Assembly: GCF_000699445.3 (NCBI RefSeq)
Contig: NC_067198.1
Coordinates: forward strand, 21,098,536-21,162,535
Length of the DNA stretch: 64,000 bases
Direction: 5' to 3'
From: Schistosoma haematobium
Taxonomy: Eukaryota; Platyhelminthes; Trematoda; Strigeidida; Schistosomatidae
A program made the translations under genes and the position numbers. Below are positions 38,980 through 50,300 of this stretch, piece after piece. Within the stretch, counting starts at the first letter, position 1, and each line of letters starts with the position of its first letter. The notes under the pieces were generated by a model, which saw only the letters and a list, made by a program, of their open reading frames with translations, did no database searches and had not been told where the DNA came from.

Positions 38980-39420
38980 AGAATCCAGAAAAGTAAAGAA
39001 GGAGAAGTAGATCTGCTTGTCAGGAATACTGTCCCATTTGTCATTATTGATAACACATCCTATGAGAGTGAAGCGTGTAAATTAGTTAGTTTCCGCTCGA
39101 AATGCAGAAAACATGAGCTGCTGGTTGGCTTGATCCAAATAATCCCTACTATGTCTCACACTGACGCATTACGAAGATGATAACACAAACTTCTATTATA
39201 TGCCACCCCTAGGAAAAGGTGATCACGTAGTCTAAATGTTTGATTTCCACATAGTTGTTATTAACGAGCATGTGCCAGCTCATTGCAGACCTAACGTCTG
39301 TAAAGAAAAATACAAGGTATTATGCACTCAGCATTCTCAGCAGATTGCTCAATAGGGTCAGAGTTTCCCAATGAGACGGCTTCAGACGTATTCAGAAATT
39401 TATACCTAAAAGTCACTGCA
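38980..39420 (+). pseudogene. LINE endonuclease fragment (CR1-like), decayed
   Basis: Frames read LLVRNTVPFVIIDNTSYESE, then RKHELLVGLIQIIPTMSHTD, then PLGKGDHVV near 39210-39230. The last is the SDH-type motif of the exonuclease/endonuclease/phosphatase fold, with Ser replaced by Gly. It is broken by stops. Confidence 0.6.
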
Positions 39421-40469
39421 CCCCACGCCCCTTGGATTACGCTGAGGGGTTCAAGAAACTCCACAACGTGTTTCGATAGAGGTTTGCACCCTTCCCCGTA
39501 AGAGGCGAGGAATGTGGGAGAAATTTAGGTTATTGGATACTGACGAGACAACATCTTGATATCGAGTAGCTCGAAATAGACGTGCCTCGACCCTAGAAGG
39601 TTGTACGAAGAAAACCTTGTTAAGGAACCTATAGAATGCCTTTTACGCTTATATTCTAACATAAAGTAATGGACTAAGAGAAGAGGAACCATTCCATCAT
39701 TATCAGGAGACAGTAGTGTAGAATTGTTGTTTACTTTGTTATTAGAACTGCTATAATAATGGACTTAATCCTAATTTTATAGATTTGTCATGTTGTAACT
39801 GCCTAATCCATAAGATCTTACGTGGAAGTCACATCATTGTCTACCCCGGTTAATTGTACCATAACAATAACCAATATATGATGGAGAACACATTCAGGCT
39901 GGAGATAGAAGAATATATTTAATATGAGTGAAAACATGTCATACAGAATGACAATACCTGCAAGGCTGAAACATGTCACCCTATTGGATTCAATTGAATT
40001 CATTCTTCCCCCCTTCTACATCGTTGGGTTTTTTTCTGCGTTAAATGATGAATATCTATTTCCCAGTTGTCTTGTGTTCAGCTCTGAGGATTGTGTGGTT
40101 AGAGCCTAATGTCACTACAGTAGTACTGCATCGTTAGAGGAGGGCGACTATGGTAACGTTCAGGTATTTTCAAATTACCTTAGCAGTGTATATACAGTAT
40201 AACCATCCTTCCCTCCAGTTCATCCAGCTCCATACACACAATGGTCGCCGTAACCATGATAGAAATCGATATATTTGGTCTGCTAAATGGGCTTGATATG
40301 GGCAATTTCATGGGATCTAATAAAATGAATCCAGGTTGCTAAAAGAACTAGCAAATTTTGTCGCGAATCCCTTAAGTATATGTTTCAATCTATCTGTAAC
40401 TGGGTGTTGATTACCGAAAGACTGCAGGGATGCTTTAGTTCTATTTCCAAAACAGCTAGGAGACATTAG

Positions 40470-40890
40470 CCTGTTAACTACCGACCTGTAAACCTAACCA
40501 GCGTGGTTGTTAAAATTTCGGAAAAGATTATTCGGAAAGAAGTTAAGTTATATCGAGGTTAGAGATAATTTGCTAATGTGCATAAAAGACTTCCTAGTTG
40601 GGTGTCAACAAAGAGTACATGTGAACTCCAAGTTATGTAAGTGGTAAACTGTGCTTGGTGCTGAGCTTCAGGGTACAGTTTTGAGCCAATGCTGTTCCTT
40701 CTGTATATAAATAACACTCCTAGTCTCCTATGCTCATCGGTTTAGTTGCATGCTGACGTTGTCAATATATGGATAGCGATAAAAAGTGAAGGTGATAGTT
40801 TGGAGCTCGAAAATGACATAGAGAAATCATCTCAGCTGTTGGAGAAACAGCCAGGCGCCGTCGCACTTATGCTATGTATTTACAAAGGAA
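40470..40890 (+). pseudogene. CR1-like reverse transcriptase fragment, decayed
   Basis: PVNYRPVNLTSVVVKISEK (40479 on) is the RT motif NYRPISLTS. Then come LGVNKEYM-like, LSQCCSFCI (SVLGPMLF-like) and CMLTLSI (YADD region lost). It shares the block GTCAACAAAG(G/A)(A/G)TACATGT with 36370-36393, so both belong to one family. Confidence 0.7.
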
Positions 40891-40904
40891 GAATTCCTAA
40901 TTGA

Positions 40905-42328
40905 CAACCTCTCAATTCTGGCTCCCTTAGGAAAAAACGATCACGCCGTCATAGCTTTTAGTTTTATCAGCAAGACTGAGCTAAGACATCCCACCAACGA
41001 CAGGCGCTCAACTTTCAAACGGTTGGATGTGTCAGCTTTACAGGACAATCTACGACAGGTGGATTGGGAATTTCACACTCAACCTTATGTGGATGCTCAT
41101 TGGGATTTCTTGCTGCACACGATCTTATGTGCTACAAAACAGTCTGTTCCTCAAATGGCCCCAAAAATCTCCACTCAACCTACAGTCATCAAGAACCGCA
41201 CTCTTCGTTTGCTGAGTCATAAAAGACACTGTAGGGCGGAATACAAACGATCTGATAAGAACGGTGCGTACAGGCAGTGCAAAAGTATGAGGAACATATT
41301 CACGAAGGCGATAAGAGAATACAGGCTTCAGTACCAGATATAACATGTCGGTAAGTTTGTCTCTAATCCGAAAAGTTTATTCCGTTATGCAAACACTCTT
41401 CGACAGGCCAAAACTGGAGTTTCCCAACTGCTAGGTCCTAATGGCCCCAACGGTAACGACGGTGACGTTACTAACCTTCTGGCTAAACGGTACTCTCGGA
41501 TATTCCAACCGCCACATATTAGTTATGCTGATGAAAGCTTCATCTGCAACTGCACAGGACTTTCCGAAGTGAACCTGAGCGTTAACTTGATGTACCGGAA
41601 ACTGCAGCACCTAAGAAAAGACACTACTCATGATCTGGATATGGTTCATTCTGTTATACTGATTGAAGCAGATTCAATCATGGCAACACCGCTGAGCATG
41701 ATGTTCTCACACTCACTAAGCCGAGGCACACTACCAAAAATTTGGAAGCTGGATCACATCACACCAATTTTCAAAGGTGGTCGACGCAGCGAACCTTCAA
41801 GCTACCGACTAGTGGCTCTTCTCTCTATACCTTCAAAAATGATGGAATCCCTGATATGAGACGGTATCCTCAAACGTCTTTTCACTCCAACAGCATGGTT
41901 TCAGGAAGGGTCGTTCTTGTATAGCCAACCTGCTGACTGCGGTGGACAGATGGACAACCATCCATGATCGCAAGGGGAAGACTGATGTCATTTACGTTGA
42001 ACTTTCAAAAGCTTTCGATAGGGTCAACCATATAAGTCTTATCAGTAAGCTCAAACGACTGGGTACCAGGTCACTTCTAATTGATTGGCTCACTTCATAT
42101 ATAAAAAATCGACCTTTTAAGGTCAAGGTGAACTTCACTTTCTATCAGGTTATGGAATGTCTTAGTGGGGTCCCCCAGGGTTCAGCACTAGGACCTTTTC
42201 TTCTCTTGATTCATATAAACGATATTCCACAACAGGTATCGTCTGACTTATTACTTTTGTTGATGATATGGAACTTTAAAGAGAGATACGCAACCAAGAG
42301 GATATACTGGCACTTCAGGAGGATCTGA
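40905..42328 (+). pseudogene. Broken LINE endonuclease/reverse transcriptase ORF2
   Basis: Segments in order are 41023-41343 (linker, LRQVDWEFHTQPYVDAHWDF), 41569-41859 (IWKLDHITPIFKGGRRSE, SSYRLVALLSIPSKMMESLI, the RT motif 1-2 region) and 41942-42328 (VIYVELSKAFDRVNHISLIS, WLTSYIKNRPFKV, LSGVPQGSALGPFLLLIHIN). Stop codons and frameshifts separate them. The YADD box is not recoverable, so it is not functional. Confidence 0.88.
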
Positions 42329-42750
42329 ATCAATTCCAAAGTTGGGCAGATGACAACAGGCTTTTTTTCACCTTTTTTCAACCCCATTTAAGATATGCCA
42401 CCGAAAACATATGGAACGGGTGACTTCATTCTGCACCATCATTAAAGCCTCTGATATTCCAGAGGGATATAAGGTTGCGGTTTCTAGAAGCCCCCAACTT
42501 GACATGGATCTATTCTCGATCATCATTTGCACGTTGCAACTCAACTGTCATAAAGCGCACCAGCAGTGATACTGACAATACGATTCGTACTAAAGCCATC
42601 GACATTCATATCTTATAAAATATCAACCCAGCTGAATAACGTACTACAGTGAAATATTATCTTTTGTAACAATTTGGTCTTGCCTGTAGACTAGCATGCC
42701 TCATGTCACAAACTGTTATTTGAGAATAAATTATTATTATCATTATCACT
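40905..42750 (+). mobile_element. CR1-like LINE, best-preserved copy, endonuclease end plus reverse transcriptase
   Basis: The copy runs from the endonuclease C-terminus (LSILAPLGKNDHAVIAFSF) through the RT region to a 3' tail with ATT repeats (42730-42750). The coding frame is interrupted at 41344, 41857 and about 42330. It is missing the RT part after motif 4 because of an internal deletion near 42360. It is one of several copies stacked between NCBP3 and POLR1A. Confidence 0.85.
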
Positions 42751-42754
42751 AACG

Positions 42755-43620
42755 GACTTATCTTTAACACTTCAAAGTGTAAAGTAGTCCATCTGACATA
42801 TATTGCAGACTACAGTTAAAACTTAAGAAACTCCTCTCCAGAAGTATCCCAAGTTGAAAAATATTTAGGAGTGCTGGTATCCTACTATTTAAAGTCTTAC
42901 GCTAACTGTGACAAAAATGCCTTTCGAGCAAACCTTGCACTGGTGACATTAAAGCGCAATTTCGGCTAGTTTGACAGAAGAAATTTCCACATAATCTTCA
43001 ATAGTTTCATTCGTCCCCAATTAGAGTACGGAAACAAAGGATTTCCTCCCTCACTCCAAAAGGATAAGGACACTCTGGAACGTATCCGACGGTGAGCCAC
43101 GAAATCAGTTCGAGGACTCAAATCCAAGCCTTATGAGGAGCGCTTCTAATCACTAAATTTTTGCCCACTAAACTATAGGCGTCTTGAGGTGACCTTCTAA
43201 TGGCTTATAGCATCCTTAACACTCCTTGACATCCCCTTAAACACCTACTTGAGTTTAGCCCCAACACAAGACTAAGGAGTAACACCCAGAAACTGGAGAC
43301 ATAGCACTGCAGGACGGACTGTTAACACAACTTCTACTCCTTAGGAGTTGTCAAATTCTGGAATTCGCTGCCGGCTGAGCTAGTCCAAACGACCTCTCAG
43401 GAGTCCTTTAAGAGGAAACTTGACATATTTTTAAGGACTAAGGATAGTATCTTACTATTATTCACCAACTTCTTTTTCCCTTTTTATCGTTAATATACCT
43501 ATGTTCCTGTCTGGAGGTATTGGCGATCCATTGCTACTAGACACAGAAGGCCGTTAAGCGGAAGCCCCTTCTATTCCGTCCACAACTATCTGAACCATTT
43601 GAATGGTCTCAAATTTGACA
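42755..43620 (+). pseudogene. CR1-like LINE 3' portion, second copy
   Basis: Decayed frames read DRRNFHIIFNSFIRPQLEYG, FPPSLQKDKDTLERIRR, KSKPYEER, then the segment homologous to VVKCWNSLPAELVQ and LDIFLRTKDSILLLF. The 43290-43620 part is the inverted mate of 33000-33345. It begins right after the ATT tail of the previous element, as if inserted tail to head. Confidence 0.82.
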
Positions 43621-43639
43621 ATTTCCAATGAATTCTTTC

Positions 43640-44335
43640 AAGTTCATTGTGATGCATATTGGTCATTAAGGTACATATATATATACGGGGAATAACCGTG
43701 AACTACCTGTTGGACAGACACACAATGACTTGGGAGTCATTGCTAACCAAGACTTTGAGACTATTGCACACTACCGTGAGATAGCCACCAAAAGTTCTAG
43801 AGCCATATTGTCAATATGTAGGGCCTCTGACCATGTCGATGCCAAAACCTTTTTGACTTGGTGAACAGTATTCATTCGTCCTAAACATGAGCACTACATA
43901 AAAATGGCTAGTCCCTGTCTAAAGGGAGACAATGAACTGTTGAAACGGTTCAAGCAGATTCTCGGAACAGCAAAGCTCCCGTATGATAATGGACCAGCCA
44001 AACTAAACCTATTTCCATTGCTATATCGAAGAACTACAGGCGACTTGATCATAGTTTTCAAAAAACTCTTAGTGACAAATTTTCATCTGGTATGCCCTTG
44101 TCTTTCTAAACAGGAAATCTAAAAGGACACTCTAAAAACGTTCACAAGCCCAGAACAAATTACGTGTCAGCTGACCATCGATATTCACACCAAATCACCA
44201 ACGAATGGAACTCATTACATCAACACGTGATTGAAGCTCCATCTGTCAGCGCTCTAAAAAGAAACTTGGACCAACTGAGAGACCACTATCACTAGAACTA
44301 ACACAAACCACCTAGCCTCCTGTCCTTCCCAAACT
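43640..44335 (+). pseudogene. CR1-like LINE ORF2 C-terminus, third copy, abutting POLR1A
   Basis: NDLGVIANQDFETIAHYREI, then KASPCLKGDN-like, LFPLLYRRTTGDLIIVFKKL (within 43904-44122), and finally HVIEAPSVSALKRNLDQLRD, ending with TAG at about 44296. Its 3' flank leads straight into the POLR1A start at 44393. Confidence 0.8.
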
Positions 44336-44392
44336 GAAATAGCTCTAGGTCATTTAAATACCGCAAGATTCGAGAACATCGCACGCCTTGCA

Positions 44393-47300
44393 ATGAATTG
44401 TACTAACGTGGGCCAAATAGCTGGCCTTCGATATGGATTCTACAGCCCTGATGAAATCAAAAGGTTGTCAGTTCGCAAGGTAACAAATGACCTGGCTTTC
44501 GACAAATTTACTGGTCGTGGAGTAGATGGAGGGCTTCATGACGTAAATTTCGGTAAAATATCAACATACTACTCATTGATATTTCATAGGGGTCATTGGC
44601 TACAGTGAGACCTGTGCACACTGCGGCATGGATTTTACAGATTGTCCGGGTCACTGTGGCCATATTGAGTTTTCGAAACCAGTATTCAACCCTTTCATGT
44701 TTGATGTATTGTACAAAGTAAGTGCACGTTGTTTATGTTTAATTCTTCAAGATTGTGAAGTCTTTCTGCTTTGGGTGTTTTCGCTTATACAGTGCAGAGT
44801 ATCTTGCTTCAGCCTTATATCTACTTGGAGCACCAGGTAAGTGTATCTCATATAATGAAATTAATGCTCTTAGTCAGTAAGCTTCCCGGCAAACTGAAAG
44901 CTCTTGAAATTAAAGAGTTGGAAGGGTTATCAGGCGATGATTTGCGCCAAGTGGCGATTAGAAACTTAGCTACAAGGCCCCGTGCCCCTTGTAAGTTGTG
45001 CGGTAGCGGGTCTTGGGGTCTAAGGCACATTAGTAAACAACAGTTAGTTCTCCACCCAATATCTATTGCTGGCGGTAACCGTTCAAAGGCAAGAATGAAA
45101 GAGTAAGTTATAGATTTCATTTCTTACCAATGTCTAGTAATCTTTAAGGTTATTAAAAATGATGATTATTAGACCCAATGTGAGCGCATCGACGTTGAAC
45201 ACTAAAATACTACGGGTTTAAGCAAACACACTTCGCTTCACAAACAGTATTTGAGTCAAAAGACGAGGGTATATGTTAAATACCAGAATGTTCAAGCTCA
45301 TAAACGTAGAGTACATCCGACCCTTTTACAATCGATTCAGAGCCGTTCCATATTGGTTCTTTTATATCTAATCCTTATCATTCCGAGGATTCTGCCTGAT
45401 AAATATTTCATCCAGATTATTTACATCAAATGCTGTTGAGCTTATGAACCACTTTGGTCTTGTTACATGTAGTTTCTCCAAACTTAACCCCACCTTAAAC
45501 AGCATCTCAACGAGTCAGGTAGTGATTAAAGATGCCAAACACAAAACATCCATCAATCAGTATAGATTCACGATTCTGTTGGCCCAAATATCACCGTAGC
45601 TTAGAACTCAAAACACTACCAGTTCTTCATCTTGTCGTCCTAAACTACAGTAGTAATACTGCGATTATTCCTACTACTAAATGCTTATTATTTTCACATC
45701 TTCCTTTGCAATGGTTGTCACAAGTATGGATTTACTGAGAGTAAAATGTATATTTCCTTTTGAGTCTCTTAGGTGTGTTTTGGGTACCAGAAGCAGTAGA
45801 CATTGACAGACAACGGACTGGCGGTACTCATTCCTAGGGAGATTTAATCGATGATTACATCTTGGCTAATGCGCTTTCTCAAATATGTAAATTGATTCGT
45901 ACGATAACTGACATCTGGGTTCGGCTCTGTTATATGCTCTAATTATAGTCATCTGAAAGAAAACTAGAGTAGTATGGCTCAAAATAAGCTAAATTAGTGC
46001 AGTTTTTTAATTTTTACTAATCAGTTTCATCCGTTTCTGAGTCGTATTCTCTATGTCCAGTTCACTACTAGCGTGGATATTGTTACCTTGAGTTCCCTGA
46101 TTTCCACTTATATTAACTTCCTTCTGTTGCGTTGAAGTCAGTTGAAGCAACTCAAACTGATATATTTTTATCAAGCCATAAGTCGCTGTCTCTCCCCGTT
46201 TTGTTATCCTAATCAAAACCTGACTGATCAGTCGCTCTAAAATATTAACCAACTGAATCTAGTTACTAGTTTCTTTATAATACAGTTTTCAAATTCGCCA
46301 AAATGTAAGAAATAAAATAGTAGGGGTTTAATATGGTACATATAAAAATAGGGGATTTCTGATCGCGACCCAATAAGCTTTACAGATTATGCAATGGTGT
46401 ATGTTCTCACCCTTTCTATCCAGGTTCAAATATTCATCGGCCGGGTGACCAGTCTTGTTAAAACATCGTTCTTTCTGAAATTCTCTTGCCCTAACATATA
46501 CTACAGAGACAATGGAAACAAGATGTGTTTCTCTCATTTTCACCTCAAAATAGACTAAAAGTGTACTAATTGGGTCTGATACACTGTAGCGCTAAAGGAA
46601 TTGTGTTTTCTAAAAACCCACTTCGTCAAGATAATTAGTATCCAGTCATAGGCTAGTTTGTTTGGAATATCTGAAGCACTAAGTCAGTTTAGTTTACGTC
46701 TGTCATTTTCAGAAAAGTTGTCTTACTGTCACCAAATTCCATGCTGTTGACTGGGGGTAGTTGCCTATGCAGTTACAGATACAATCTCGGTTAAGCGTCC
46801 AAGTAGTTAGATTTCACTGTTTTGCCTCATACTGGATACCCGTTCTGCAGAATTTTATTAACACTACAGACCAGATAATATAGAATCATTCACTACTAAG
46901 CGGTCAGTTGTTATGACTACATAAATGTACAAAATTACGTGTCATCACAGTATTGTTGTTTGTACTAACAAAATTTGAGTGTCACTTTCATTCATTAGTT
47001 CTAATGGTCATTCAGTTCTAAATTGTGTTCAGACAGCCGTACTAGGTTTATAACTAGTACAGAAGATGTAAGACGTGTTGATGAATCTTTTATTATTGAT
47101 AAATAATGTTGTTAACGAAACCTGTTAATTTACTTCAAGAGGATGGCTTTGAGTCGGATACTCATTATCGTAACACTAACAGGTTCCCGAGCACAGATCT
47201 CATTCCGTAGTTTATTACCCTGAGCTCACTTTTTTAGTACGCCTTTGCCCGTTAATTCATCGGCCCAGTAGTCTCTTGTTTTTCATATTGCTTAATATAT

Positions 47301-50300
47301 ACACAGTTCGTTACACTTAGTTGTGTGTGCACATATTTGGGTAATTAGCTGTTTAGTATCATTCAGAAGATAAAAAAGTCTTTTTAATTTACTTCGATTT
47401 TGAATATGTACATTTACGCATCACTTTTGAATGTAGAAATATTTAGTAATCAATTTGCATTGATTTACTTTAGGATGGCAGTGTTTAAGATGTTCTCATT
47501 GCCAAAGAGACTTTTCACAGTCTCTTTACGTCATTATTGCTTTAAAATCCTCACCATGTATGTAATATTGGATAATCTCTTTCTGTAGGGAATTGGAAGA
47601 AGACTGTAGTGACCTTCTTGAAGGTTGCAAAGTAGATGACCAACGCATGGAACAAAAGTTATCTATGTTCATCGATATGTCTGATGGAAGTGAAGTTAGC
47701 AAAGCAGAAACTATTTACACGGCAAACTTATCCACTGCTCGGAATATGCTGTCTGAAGCAATAAAAAGTCAACAACACTCCAAAGAAATATGTTTCCCGC
47801 CTGGTATGTAAAAATCAATTCTAAAATAATTGTTATAAATTTAAAACAATAAAGCAGTAAGATACAAGGAACCAAGATGAATACTTCATAAAATATTATT
47901 GCCGAGTTACAAAGATGTAATATGACAACGTTTATAAAAATTAACAATCAGATACAGCTATAAAAGATTGCCTATTTTTTGCTTTTCATTGTACACTGTA
48001 CTGTCTCTAAATAACAGAAACGGAGTCTTTTGCAGATAGTTGGTATGTCAGGAAATCAGTAAAAACTTTTCGAAATGTAAATTATTATTTCTGTGGTTTC
48101 GTTCTCCAAGCTGGCTGGTCTAATTGGGAAGCTCCCGTTGTTCTTCTAAACGACATCATCAGGATAGACCTCAAGCGGAAGTGAGGCATTTGAATTTTTC
48201 CATATATGACCGAAAGATTGTCCTGCCGATCTTGCGGAAACACTAGCTATACATCTGGATAAACCAGAATTATGTGTCCATAAGAAACTATTACAACCTC
48301 TTCTACCACGGTCTTAGTTTCTCGTATCTTTTCTTTCTTCATACCTTTCTTTTCTCACAGCCATCTTCTTTCCCCTTATCTTGAACATAGAACTTTTCCC
48401 CCATCCATTTCTGTTTCTATGATCCTCTTGATTACAGTTCATTCCAACTTCAACATTTTATCATGTTGAGTCTTCTCTTCCCAGTTATAATTTCCCTATA
48501 TATCTTCATAGTGATTATTCAAGCTCTTAAAAAATTATCATTAGTTTCCTTAATAAAAATAACGCTTTAATCCCTTTGTTTATTCTACCTGACTGTTATC
48601 ATGTTTAGCAGAACTTTTATCACAACTACTGTAGTTATTTTCATTTTTAAAAAAAAGATTCAGTATATATTTGTGATTTTATAGCTTTGAAAATGAATTC
48701 GCCGAAAAGGGAACTCTTCGCTGAACCAATCTTATTTTGTCTTCATCTTATTGTTAGTAACATTATCAACATTATTACTGAAGCTTCCTTACTCGAACAC
48801 TATTGGTTAGTCCAAATTTTACAGTGGACTATCATATGCAGTCTTTACTTCAAGTGTAATACCTCAGCACCATCAATCTCTTTATTTTATCTAATCGTAA
48901 AAACCCCTAAATGTTTGTTTTCCCGGTTTTTGGACTAAGGCATGACGTTATATAAAGCCGTTGATCTTCATTTTGAACCGTATAATGGGATGCGAACTTC
49001 CTGGTCGGGTTATGTGACATAACTAAAAGCAGTTACTGGCTTTCTTCCGTTCTACTGATTTACAGTGTAGCAAGTTGAACCATTACATATTTATTCTAGG
49101 TTCGTTGTTTAAGACTGTGTCCGTTGATTTGAATGAACTAGTTCACATACGTTTATTTTATGTATTCGTAACGGTGGAAAGTCATTTGACTGTTACTTGT
49201 AATACGATTCTAAGGTTACCGTGTATTCTTACTCATTGTCCTAATTATCTCGATTTTCTTCACCTAATAATATAATTACATGAGTTATTCCCTCTGAGCT
49301 CTATAGACGAGTTTATTCTTTTTACCATGGATGCAAGCGTCTTTCAGTATGTAAGATTTGATATTCATGTGCATCATTTTTTTGTTTATTCATAATTCAA
49401 ACGTTCTTAGTAACATTTCGACGTTTTCTATTATTTAAGAGATGATCCGTATAATGCTGAGGTGTCTCTGGGCCCATGACGGGGATCTTTTAGTACTATT
49501 ATTTCCTATGCTTAAAGCTGCAAGATTAAACCACACATTTCCTACCGACGTATTTTTTATGGATAATGTTCTGTTGTCTCCTTCTCTTTGTCGTTGGGTA
49601 AGAAGTTTATCTTGAGTGTTGACTCTTCAATGTAGTATAATGTCCATACCCTGTTTCTAAGTATATACATAAATATTTGTTAACAGGACTGTTTCTTTTC
49701 TGCCCTTTAACTTATCTAAAATTTACAAAAACCGAAGACCGACTAATTCCTTAGTAGTTATATTTATACCACCCTTTTATAAAAGGATCCCTAGGATGTT
49801 TAATTCACTAAAATACTAACATATGCACACACAACATCTAAGGGATTTGTAGTTGAAGCTAGTAATCCTGATTAGCTGGCTATCTTCTTTTATTGTTTAA
49901 GTATAACTTTGTGCTAATGGTGTCCGGAAACATAATGAATTCCTTATAATTAAATCATTTCACTCGGGGAATCCAATATTATCAAAATCAACTTCCTGAT
50001 TTACAAATTTCCACCACAATATATGTCTTTCTTAGAACACTGTATTATAGTGTAAGGTCTAATGTTCCTGGCTAATTATAAATTTATTGTTTTGTTCAAA
50101 CATTGAAAAAGTCTATAGAGGATGGTCGCGCAACGTCGTGGATTGGCTAACTTTAGACCATAACTTTGTTGGATACTAACTCAGTGGTCTAGAGGTTAAG
50201 TGTTCGCGTGCAAAATCTAAGGTATTGGGCTCGATTACCAAGTGCGGAATCGTGGATCACGCCCATATACTCGAACAAAACGGCCGCCCAGTGATTCCAG

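Noticed and set aside
44771..45106. Single long frame across the POLR1A 5' region
   Set aside because: It reads through a 37-nt intron in the wrong frame for the upstream part; the spliced model restores the zinc site and [15 protein letters not shown].
48687..48938. Possible missing POLR1A exon
   Set aside because: Hydrophobic composition unlike the family, and the flanking exons join correctly without it.
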